DNA of 64,000 bases from positions 4,818,419 through 4,882,418 of the forward strand of contig CP101406.1 in NCBI GenBank assembly GCA_024758765.1, in the 5' to 3' direction. Shown piece by piece: positions 55,123 to 64,000 of this stretch. The translations under genes were made by a program, and so were the position numbers. Position 1 is the first letter of the stretch. Every line of letters starts with the position of its first letter. The notes under the pieces are model-generated. The model searched no databases, was not told the DNA's origin, and saw only the letters and a list, made by a program, of their open reading frames with translations. This stretch comes from Mycobacterium sp. SVM_VP21. Its GTDB lineage: Bacteria > Actinomycetota > Actinomycetes > Mycobacteriales > Mycobacteriaceae.

Positions 55123-55397
55123 TCCGAGATCTCCTTGAGCATGTCGATGTCGAGGGCCTGGTTGGCCACCAGTTTCTTGAGCCTGGCGTTTTCGGCCTCG
55201 AGCTCTTTGAGGCGTCTGGCGTCGCTGGCCTTCATGCCGCCGTACTGGGCCACCCAGCGATGCCACGTCGACTCGGTGACCTCCAGGTGCCGGCACACCT
55301 CGGCCAGTTCCTGGCCGGTCCCGAGGAGCTTGTTGCCCTCAGCGAGCTTGCGGATGATCTGATCCGGCGTATGCCGCCGGCGCTTCTTGGCTGCCAT
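55110..55397 (-). CDS. IS3-family OrfA (HTH protein)
   Basis: A 95-residue protein with HTPDQIIRKLAEGNKLL helix-turn-helix and a leucine-zipper-like tail (RRLKELEAENARLKKLVANQ). The ATG at 55397 was preferred to a start at 55433. It ends just past a slippery heptamer. Confidence 0.9.
   Translation of the reverse strand: MAAKKRRRHTPDQIIRKLAEGNKLLGTGQELAEVCRHLEVTESTWHRWVAQYGGMKASDARRLKELEAENARLKKLVANQALDIDMLKEISEGNF
55116..55122 (-). other. Slippery heptamer for -1 frameshift
   Basis: GGGAAAC on the minus strand, read G GGA AAC in the OrfA frame. A -1 slip places ribosomes in the OrfB frame (GGG AAA CTT). This is the usual way IS3 elements make the OrfAB transposase. Confidence 0.75.
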
Positions 55398-55477
55398 GTC
55401 GTTGCCGATTCTTCCTGCCCGAACACCGGGCATCAGAGTCGCACAACAACTGGACCACTACGAAGGGCTCACCTCAG

Positions 55478-56483
<1,006 letters not shown>

Positions 56484-56486
56484 CCA

Positions 56487-56945
56487 GAAACATCACAAGA
56501 CAGGTATCGGGTTTTCACGTACCGGGCTCTCACCGTCTACGGCAGGCCATCCCAAGCCACTTCCGCTAACCACAACACTTTCTCACTGTCCTCCAGGCGA
56601 GTAGACCCAGACATGACGCTCCCACAACCCCGCACACACAACCCCTACCCGGTATCACATGCATACGGTTTAGCCATCCTCCGCTTTCGCTCGCCACTAC
56701 TCACGGAATCACATTTTGTTTTCTCTTCCTACGGGTACTGAGATGTTTCACTTCCCCGCGTTACCTCCCCACTGGCTATACATTCACCAGTTGGTGACAC
56801 GACATCACTCGTGCCGGGTTTCCCCATTCGGACATCCTCGGATCCACGCTCGGTTGGCAGCTCCCCGAGGCATATCGCAGCCTCCTACGTCCTTCATCGG
56901 CTCTCGATGCCAAGGCATCCACCATGCGCCCTTAAACACTTACAA
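56487..56945 (-). rRNA. rrl: 23S rRNA, 5' 460 nt
   Basis: Covers the part missing from 43648-46412, ending at the 23S 5' end (AAGGGCGCATGGTGGATGCC on the minus strand). It overlaps the 43648 block by the first 100 or so bases and carries c at 56598 where the copy at 61945 has t. Confidence 0.9.
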
Positions 56946-57383
<438 letters not shown>

Positions 57384-57392
57384 GAGGTTGAG

Positions 57393-58135
57393 TTGAGCGA
57401 GAAGAGTGCTGCGCCGGTCGGGGGGCCGGATCGTCGGGCGATTGTTGCTGAGGCGCTGCGCAAGATTGATGATTTGACGGCGCGGTTGGCGGTTGCTGAG
57501 GCCGGGGATACTGAGCCGATTGCGGTGGTGGGTGTTGGGTGTCGTCTGCCTGGTGGGGTGGATGGGCCGGCTGCGTTGTGGCGGTTGTTGTGTGATGAGG
57601 GTTCGGGGATTGTTCGGGTTCCGGCGGATCGTTGGGATGCGGATGGGTTGTTTTCGTCGGATCATTCGGTGGCGGGGACGATTTGTTCTCGTGAGGGTGG
57701 GTTTTTGACGTCGTGGCAGCCGGCGGAGTTTGATGCGGAGTTTTTTGGTATTTCGCCGCGTGAGGCTGATGCGATGGATCCTCAGCAGCGGTTGTTGATG
57801 GAGGTGGCCTGGGAGGCGTTGGAGCATGCCGGGATCACTAAGGAGGCGATTCGGGGTACTGCGACTGGCGTCTTCGTGGGTATGACGACTAACGATTACG
57901 CGCTTAATATTGTCGGTAATATTCGTGCCGAAGAAATTGATCCGTATGTGCCTTTTGGTAATGCGCCGAATTTTGCGGCGGGGCGGTTGTCGTATTTCTT
58001 GGGTGTGCATGGGCCGGCGATGATGTTGGATACGGCGTGTTCGTCGTCGTTGGTGACGATTCATTTGGCGTGTGCGAGTTTGCGGCGTCGGGAGTCGGAT
58101 CAGGCGTTGGCTGCTGGGGTGAATTTGATGTTGAC
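57393..58135 (+). CDS. PpsC-like PKS N-terminal fragment (docking + KS start)
   Basis: About 248 codons from a TTG start: the docking segment RRAIVAEALRKIDDLTARL, then a ketosynthase from EPIAVVGVGCRLPGG through the catalytic [14 protein letters not shown] to NLML. It is the multi-copy start of PKS C (35527) and probably also of PKS A. Codons are rich in G- and T-ending forms, unlike the rest of PKS A and B. Confidence 0.85.
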
Positions 58136-58683
<548 letters not shown>

Positions 58684-59112
58684 AACCCTCACGCAGCGAA
58701 AAACCCACCTGCGCAACAAAAACCGGCTCCAACTCAGCAACAGCCGCAGCAAACACCGGCTCATCGGCCAACAACCGACGACCCATCCCCACCCAATGCG
58801 AACCCTGACCCGAAAACACAAACACCGTGCCGGGGCCGGGCAGCGCCGCCGCGGGTTCAACGACGCCGGGGGCGGATTCACCGGCGGCCAGCGCAGCAAG
58901 CCCCGCAATGGCCTGCTCGTGATCGCGGGCGGCGATGGTCGCGAACTTCTGGTGGCGAGTGCGGTGATGGTTGAGCGCATGGGCAATGTCGGCCAGGGCG
59001 ATCTCGGCGCCGTCGTTCTGCAGCCATTGTGCGAGCACCCCGGCGGTGGCCGCGATACGCGCCGGCGACTTCCCCGAAACCACCAACGTACTCACCGGCA
59101 CCGCAGCAGCCG
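58684..59112 (-). CDS. PKS fragment: KS-AT linker and AT start
   Basis: Minus-strand frame with AQWLQNDGAEIALADIAHAL, GTVFVFSGQGSHWVGMGRRL and FVAQVGFSLRE, the Pps-like KS-AT linker and first part of an acyltransferase. It joins logically to the AT fragment at 59533-59850. Confidence 0.8.
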
Positions 59113-59532
<420 letters not shown>

Positions 59533-59850
59533 CAACAACTCACCGGCAGCAACGGCATCCAACTCCAACAACGCCACCGCACCCTGACCAGCCTGCCGCG
59601 ACATCAAGGCCGACCGCACCCCGATCACCTTCAAACCCTGCTCCGGCGTCAGCGCCCCGGCCACCACCGCCGCAGACACCTCCCCCATCGAATGCCCAAT
59701 CACCGCATCCGGAACAACCCCATAGGAACGCCACAACGCCGCCAACGCCAACTGCAACCCCATGATCACCGGCTGCACCTGCGCATCACCGGAAATCTCC
59801 ACACCGTCAGCAATCACCTCACGCAGCGAAAAACCCACCTGCGCAACAAA
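59533..59850 (-). CDS. PKS fragment: AT catalytic region
   Basis: Minus-strand frame containing LQLALAALWRSYGVVPDAVI, the AT serine motif [16 protein letters not shown] and QGAVALLELDAVAAGELL, which continues as the start of PKS A at 27490. Confidence 0.8.
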
Positions 59851-60046
59851 ATAAGAAACAAACGGGCCCTCCGCACCCGCGGTCCGGCCTAAGCACTAAA
59901 CCCGAGTGTCAAGGATCAACCGAAACAGATCCGTCAACCATCAACCGACGCTCGACAGGGGCGCAGCAGCCGGTGTATGACTTCGGGTGATGCTGGCCGT
60001 GTTGGCGGTGATCACTGATGGTTTGTCGGTATGTCAGGTGGCCAGC
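59851..60046 (+). mobile_element. IS481 end fragment and a degenerate IS481-like remnant
   Basis: 59851-59962 is the inverted copy of the IS481 end at 52868-52980. The next 84 bases resemble, with many changes, the other IS481 end joined to the transposase HTH region (AVLAVITDGLS, QVAS), so they are a decayed related element. An IS1081-like end follows. Confidence 0.65.
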
Positions 60047-60157
60047 GGTCAAGTCCACGGGCGTGGTGTACGACGTCGTCGTGTGATTCTTCGAGTTGGT
60101 GGTTCAGGCGGTCAGTGCCGCGGGGGTGTCCTCCTGTTCTGTCGGGGTGTCTCCGAC
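60047..60157 (-). mobile_element. Right-end fragment of the IS1081-like element
   Basis: Reverse complement of the last 111 bases of 50054-51480. The element is inserted in the IS481-like remnant, a nested insertion. Confidence 0.88.
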
Positions 60158-60436
60158 GCCTGAGGTGGAGACGGCGACGATGGCGGCGTTGGTGACGCTG
60201 CAGGAGATCGTTGACTACCTGCAGTCGTTGATGGGTCCGGCGGCTGCACCTGCCGCTGCTGCGCCTGCGCCGGTTGCTCCCGCGGCTGCTGCGCCTGCTC
60301 CGGTTGCTTCGGTGGCGGTTGCTCCGGCGGCGGGTGTGGATTTGGTCGGGGACATGTTGGCGGTGGTTGCCGACAAGACTGGTTATCCGGTGGAGATGCT
60401 GGATCTGTCGATGGCGCTTGAGGCGGATCTGGTTGG
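60158..60436 (+). CDS. Tandem ACP fragment with Ala/Pro linker (PfaA-like)
   Basis: The frame reads the end of one carrier domain ([14 protein letters not shown]), a linker of repeated AAAPAPVAP units (about 35 residues) and the start of another carrier domain ([20 protein letters not shown]). This arrangement is that of tandem ACPs in PUFA-synthase-like PfaA proteins. The fragment stops just before the phosphopantetheine serine. Confidence 0.65.
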
Positions 60437-60696
60437 ATACGGCGTGTTCGTCGTCGTTGGTGACGATTCATTTGGCGTGTGCGAGTTTGCGGCGTCGGGA
60501 GTCGGATCAGGCGTTGGCTGCTGGGGTGAATTTGATGTTGACCCCGCAGAACAGCATTGCGACGTCGCGGTGGGGGATGTTGGCCCCGGATGGGCAGTGC
60601 AAGACGTTTGATGCGGCTGCTGATGGTTATGTGCGGTCTGAGGGTGCTGGGGTGGTGGTGCTCAAGCGGCTTTCGGATGCGCAGCGTGATGGTGAC
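60437..60696 (+). CDS. PKS fragment: KS catalytic region
   Basis: Frame with [36 protein letters not shown] and [16 protein letters not shown]. It overlaps the end of 57393-58135 by about 110 bases and extends that ketosynthase. Confidence 0.8.
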
Positions 60697-61164
<468 letters not shown>

Positions 61165-61388
61165 TGATGGTGGCCGGTAAGCCGTTGTGCTGGCCGAGGT
61201 TTCCCGAGGCCAGTAGGGCGCGGCACATGGCGGTCAGGGCGTCGTGGTTGCGTTGGGCGGCGCTGCGGGTATCGGCGTCGATCGCGGCTTGCGACGGAGT
61301 GCCTCCGGTACAGGGGGTGTCATCGTTGGGGTTGCACATGCCGGGGGCTGCCCAGCGGGCCAGTACGGCGTCCCAGGTGGCGCGGGCG
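61165..61388 (-). pseudogene. DUF222 (13E12-type) protein fragment
   Basis: Minus-strand frame with [19 protein letters not shown] and [20 protein letters not shown], typical of DUF222 HNH proteins that occur in many copies in mycobacteria. Only about 75 codons are present. Confidence 0.65.
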
Positions 61389-61612
61389 AATTTTTCGGAG
61401 TTGACGCCGAATGCGGGTGTGGGGGCGTCGAAGTTTGTGGTTGCGGCGCAGGCGATGGAGTGGCCGGTGGTGTCGCGTCCGCGTCGGGCGGGGGTGTCCT
61501 CGTTTGGGGTGTCGGGCACTAATGCGCATGTGATTGTGGAGCAGGCTCCCGATGTTGAGGTGGTGGCGGCGGCTGCTGCGGTGCCGGTGAGTACGTTGGT
61601 GGTTTCGGGGGG
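61389..61612 (+). CDS. PKS fragment: KS C-terminus
   Basis: Frame with [18 protein letters not shown], then [20 protein letters not shown] and the start of the KS-AT linker (PVSTLVVSG). It fits between 61613-61832 and 58684-59112 in a PpsC-like module. Confidence 0.75.
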
Positions 61613-61832
61613 CGTCGGCGCGGTTGTCCCCGGCGGATATTGATTATGTCGAGGCGCATGGGACTGGGACGGCGTTGGGTGATCCGATTGAGTTGGATGC
61701 CTTGTCGGCGGTGTTTGGTGATCGTGGGTCGTCGGCGCCGTTGGTGTTGGGGTCGGTGAAGACTAATCTGGGGCACCTTGAGTCGGCTTCGGGTGTGGCG
61801 GGGTTTATCAAGACGGTGTTGTCGGTGCAGCG
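61613..61832 (+). CDS. PKS fragment: KS second half
   Basis: Frame with [20 protein letters not shown] and [20 protein letters not shown], which hold the two catalytic histidines of a ketosynthase. It belongs before 61389-61612 in gene order. Confidence 0.8.
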
Positions 61833-62057
61833 GGAAACATCACAAGACAGGTATCGGGTTTTCACGTACCGGGCTCTCACCGTCTACGGCAGGCCATCCC
61901 AAGCCACTTCCGCTAACCACAACACTTTCTCACTGTCCTCCAGGTGAGTAGACCCAGACATGACGCTCCCACAACCCCGCACACACAACCCCTACCCGGT
62001 ATCACATGCATACGGTTTAGCCATCCTCCGCTTTCGCTCGCCACTACTCACGGAATC
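61833..62057 (-). rRNA. 23S rRNA 5' region, second variant
   Basis: 225 bases matching 56487-56720 except t at 61945 for c at 56598. This is the length expected of one arm of a single-base difference in an assembly with overlaps near 111 bases. Confidence 0.88.
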
Positions 62058-62269
62058 TCGGTGCCCAATGCGGTGAGGTGTTGTTCGGCCTGGGTCAGGG
62101 TGCCGGCGTCGACCTCGGCGGGTAGGTAGGTGAAGAAGGAGCGGATCACCGCGATGTGGGCGGTGCTTATCTTCCCCGCACGTTGGGCGGTAGCCACCGT
62201 CGGCAGTACCGGTTCCAACGCTTCGCCGGTGAGGGTGCGGCGGTCACCCAGTTCGGCGGCCTCCGCCAG
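62058..62269 (-). pseudogene. DUF222 protein fragment
   Basis: Minus-strand frame with ALEPVLPTVATAQRAGKIST, YLPAEVDAGTLTQAEQHLTA, part of the DUF222 domain of 13E12-type proteins. Confidence 0.65.
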
Positions 62270-62496
62270 ACGCCGCCCGGAGGTCGACGCCGGCACCCTG
62301 ACCCAGGCCGAACAACACCTCACCGCATTGGGCACCGAGTGTCGTCCCGACGAACTCGCCAAACTCGCCCAACGCCTCGCCGACCACCTACACCCCGACG
62401 GCAACTACACCGAAGACGATCGCGCCAAACGCCGCGGTGTAATCCTCGGCCCGCAAGGCAGCGACGGCATGACCCCCATCAAGGGCTACCTCGACC
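62270..62496 (+). pseudogene. DUF222 protein fragment, opposite orientation
   Basis: Plus-strand frame with the same VDAGTLTQAEQHLTALGTE followed by ADHLHPDGNYTEDDRAKRRG. It meets the previous fragment head to head, which is an effect of joined blocks. Confidence 0.65.
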
Positions 62497-62625
62497 CCCA
62501 AGTGGTGGTTTTTGTTTGTTGTTGTTTTTGCCATGCCTTCGGCGCCCCGTGTTGGGGGTGTGGTGTTTTTTTGATGTCAGTTTTTGACTGATGTTTTGGG
62601 ATTGTTTCCAAATTGGTTTTTGTTT
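62497..62625 (+). promoter_or_regulatory. rrn leader region upstream of 16S
   Basis: T-rich leader before the 16S 5' end, with a short stem (TCAG-TTTTTGA-CTGA at 62577-62591) and a GC-rich segment near 62537-62560. Promoters are not evident within these 130 bases. Confidence 0.5.
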
Positions 62626-62719
62626 GGAGAGTTTGATCCTGGCTCAGGACGAACGCTGGCGGCGTGCTTAACACATGCAAGTCGAACGGAAAGGCCCTTT
62701 CGGGGGTACTCGAGTGGCG
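62626..62719 (+). rRNA. 16S rRNA 5' end fragment
   Basis: First 90 or so bases of 16S (AGAGTTTGATCCTGGCTCAG and on), identical to the inverted copy at the end of 55478-56483. Confidence 0.9.
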
Positions 62720-62932
62720 AACGGCCGGCACCAATGGCGCCGAGCGTGAGGCCGGTCAGGGCGTGGCCCACGAAGCCTGAGCGGGATGCGACCAGCGCGC
62801 CAGTAGTGCACCGCCGGGCCTGTGCGGCGGTTCCATTCGGGTGGTTCGGGTCATCGCCGTTGTATGGGTAGACTGAGCCGTGATCCAGCGCGAGACTTCG
62901 ACAACCGCCTCGCGGACGCACCGTTCCCCAGA
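62720..62932. other. Short block without recognised content
   Basis: A minus-strand frame ([13 protein letters not shown]) is hydrophobic and could be part of a membrane protein, and a plus-strand GTG at 62880 could start another gene. Neither can be identified. Confidence 0.3.
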
Positions 62933-63106
62933 TGGCCGGAGCCTTGGTCGCTGCCTTCTTCGCAACAACCTTCTTAGCCGGAGCCTTGGTCACGGCCTTC
63001 TTGGCCGGAGCCTTGGTCGCTGCCTTCTTCGCAACAACCTTCTTAGCCGGAGCCTTGGTCACGGCCTTCTTGGCCGGAGCCTTGGTCGCTGCCTTCTTCG
63101 CAACAA
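62933..63106 (-). CDS. Lys/Ala/Pro-rich tail fragment (HupB-like), 69-bp repeats
   Basis: Minus-strand frame of [20 protein letters not shown] type repeats with a 69-base period (starts at 62941, 63010, 63079). Such tails occur on mycobacterial HU (HupB) and topoisomerase I and bind DNA. The globular domain is not in this block, so the parent gene is not certain. Confidence 0.6.
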
Positions 63107-63276
63107 CTATGCGGCGGTTCCAGCTTCGGCTCTCCTGCGTCGAGCCTCGCTAAACCGCCGAGTCTATGCGGCGGTTCCAGCTTCGGCTCTCCTGCGTCGA
63201 GCCTCGCTAAACCGCCGAGTCTATGCGGCGGTTCCAGCTTCGGCTCTCCTGCGTCGAGCCTCGCTAAACCGCCACG
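63107..63276 (+). repeat. 57-bp palindromic repeat, three copies, subtype 1
   Basis: Three near-identical 57-base units starting ATGCGGCGGTTCCAGCTTCG and ending TAAACCGCCGAGTCT, the same family as at 35628 and 43537. Confidence 0.85.
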
Positions 63277-63433
63277 CCGCGGTCCCAGCTTCGCCTCTCC
63301 TTCGTCGAGCCTCGCTGAACCGCCGGGTTCACGCCGCGGTCCCAGCTTCGCCTCTCCTTCGTCGAGCCTCGCTGAACCGCCGGGTTCACGCCGCGGTCCC
63401 AGCTTCGCCTCTCCTTCGTCGAGCCTCGCTGAA
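63277..63433 (+). repeat. 57-bp palindromic repeat, three copies, subtype 2
   Basis: Units of 57 bases starting ACGCCGCGGTCCCAGCTTCG and ending TGAACCGCCGGGTTC. It differs from subtype 1 at several positions, so it is from another locus. Confidence 0.85.
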
Positions 63434-63598
63434 GTTAATAGCGGCGACCCGCTTCGCCCGGCTCCGCCGCGCTTGCGATCACCGCTGGGTTAATAGCGGC
63501 GACCCGCTTCGCCCGGCTCCGCCGCGCTTGCGATCACCGCTGGGTTAATAGCGGCGACCCGCTTCGCCCGGCTCCGCCGCGCTTGCGATCACCTGCGG
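63434..63598 (+). repeat. 55-bp tandem repeat, three copies
   Basis: Units of 55 bases (starts 63434, 63489, 63544) containing GCGGCGACCCGCTTCGCCCG and GCTTGCGATCACCGC. It is a different repeat family from the 57-bp one. Confidence 0.85.
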
Positions 63599-63743
63599 CG
63601 GGTTCGGCCGGTGCCGCGGGTGCCGCAGCGCTGGCCTCGGCGGCGGGTGCGGCGGCCGGGGCGGCCTTCTTGGCACCCGGGCGCTTGGCGCCACCGGCCA
63701 TCCCCAGTCCTGTCACCGGAGCCGCGGCCTTTACCTCGGCGAT
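63599..63743 (-). CDS. Ala/Pro-rich protein tail fragment
   Basis: Minus-strand frame with AEVKAAAPVTGLGMAGGAKR followed by an Ala/Pro/Glu-rich stretch. I do not recognise the parent protein with confidence; an iron-sulfur reductase of Rv0338c type has a comparable tail. Confidence 0.4.
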
Positions 63744-63886
63744 CGAGAGGTGTTGGTGCGGTATGGGGTATCAGGCGGGGTTTCGGGGCCGTGGTGATCG
63801 GCGGGTACCGGATTTTGTGTGGGAGAGGTTCTGGGAGTCGCTCGGGTCGGGTTTGTCACCGACGGCGGCGGCGACGGTAGCTGGGG
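63744..63886 (+). mobile_element. IS30-family end fragment, second variant
   Basis: Transposase start (ATG at 63763) reading [15 protein letters not shown], with Gln at residue 4 where the copy at 40456 has His. It supplies the terminus absent from 51481-52867. Confidence 0.8.
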
Positions 63887-64000
63887 TCGCTAGTTCGACG
63901 GCGCCGACCCGCTGCGCGTGACTTCGTCGCGCTTGCGATCGTCGCTAGTTCGACGGCGCCGACCCGCTGCGCGTGACTTCGTCGCGCTTGCGATCGTCGC
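63887..64000 (+). repeat. 55-bp tandem repeat, two copies, other subtype
   Basis: Units of 55 bases (starts 63888 and 63943) with CGCTAGTTCGACGGCGCCGA and GCTTGCGATCGT, related in layout to 63434-63598 but different in sequence. Confidence 0.8.

Larger units (their letters stand above)
54229..55477 (-). mobile_element. Complete IS3-family element
   Basis: 1249 bp with inverted repeats beginning CTGAGG and sharing GGTCCAGT about 20 bases in (left CTGAGGGGGACCCGG, right inverted CTGAGGTGAGCCC). Two overlapping genes on the minus strand. An end fragment occurs at 27378-27489. Confidence 0.9.

Noticed and set aside
60096..60611. Frame linking IS1081 end, ACP and ketosynthase
   Set aside because: It crosses breaks at about 60157 and 60436, so it is an effect of joined contigs.
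62058..62496. Head-to-head DUF222 copies as a large natural palindrome
   Set aside because: The two arms meet at a block border and each is about the minimal contig size; most likely two separate contigs.
63107..63433. Regular repeats that could look like a CRISPR array
   Set aside because: The repeats are directly joined 57-base units without unique spacers, and no cas gene is in the window.

Overview
The window looks mycobacterial. It has GC-rich coding DNA and the conserved block xerD - NUDIX - pyrG - mctB - steA - recN - nadK - tlyA (same content and order as Rv1701 to Rv1691 of M. tuberculosis). It also has a mycothiol gene (mshC), a CYP153 alkane hydroxylase cluster, Pps-like type I polyketide synthases and an IS1081-like element. 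The 16S fragment carries a long helix 18 of the kind I associate with the M. terrae complex (Mycolicibacter). Two different 16S, ITS and 23S variants are present, so the strain has at least two distinct rrn operons.

The layout is not one natural chromosome stretch. The sequence breaks at about 6189, 18287, 27489, 35627, 40333, 43647, 46680, 48385, 50053, 51480, 52867, 54228, 55477, 56486, 57383, 58135, 58683, 59112, 59532, 59850, 60157, 60436, 60696, 60929, 61164 and then every 220 bases or so. Block lengths between breaks fall steadily (12098, 9202, 8138, 4706, 3314, 3033, 1705, 1668, 1427 ... 224). The repeat segments shared at block ends are about 108-113 bp. This is what a draft assembly looks like when its contigs are joined end to end in order of length. 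Gene order is trustworthy inside a block, not across a break.

Block 1 (1-6189, minus strand): alkane or fatty-acid oxidation operon with ferredoxin (cut by an IS1081-like element), CYP153, ferredoxin reductase, SCP2 protein, acyl-CoA ligase and alcohol dehydrogenase. Together they would turn alkanes into alcohols, aldehydes and acyl-CoAs. Block 2 (6190-18287, minus strand): the xerD-to-tlyA housekeeping block, a fused TPR-HAD gene and the end of an rrn operon. Block 3 (18288-27489): an integrative element with GntR regulator, excisionase, tyrosine integrase and a tRNA-Phe 3' fragment as attachment site, followed by a defence-like cargo: AbiEi/AbiEii, a TIGR04141/DUF6119 protein and a convergent HNH protein. 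Block 4 (27490-35627): two Pps-like PKS genes and the start of a third. Block 5 (35628-40333): epimerase fragment, AI-2E family permease and a STAND-LuxR regulator cut by the IS1081-like element. Block 6 (40334-43647): cysQ - mshC - SDR (as Rv2131c-Rv2129c). Blocks 7 onward are multi-copy sequences: rRNA, five complete or nearly complete IS elements plus a nearly complete IS30 (IS1182, IS110, IS1081-like IS256, IS30, IS481, IS3), PKS and ACP pieces, DUF222 pieces and 55- to 69-bp tandem repeats.

The most promising undescribed biology is the block-3 cargo (DUF6119 protein plus HNH protein beside AbiE), the IS110 element that sits in a dispersed 57-bp palindromic repeat, and the near-identical KS-AT block shared by two PKS genes.
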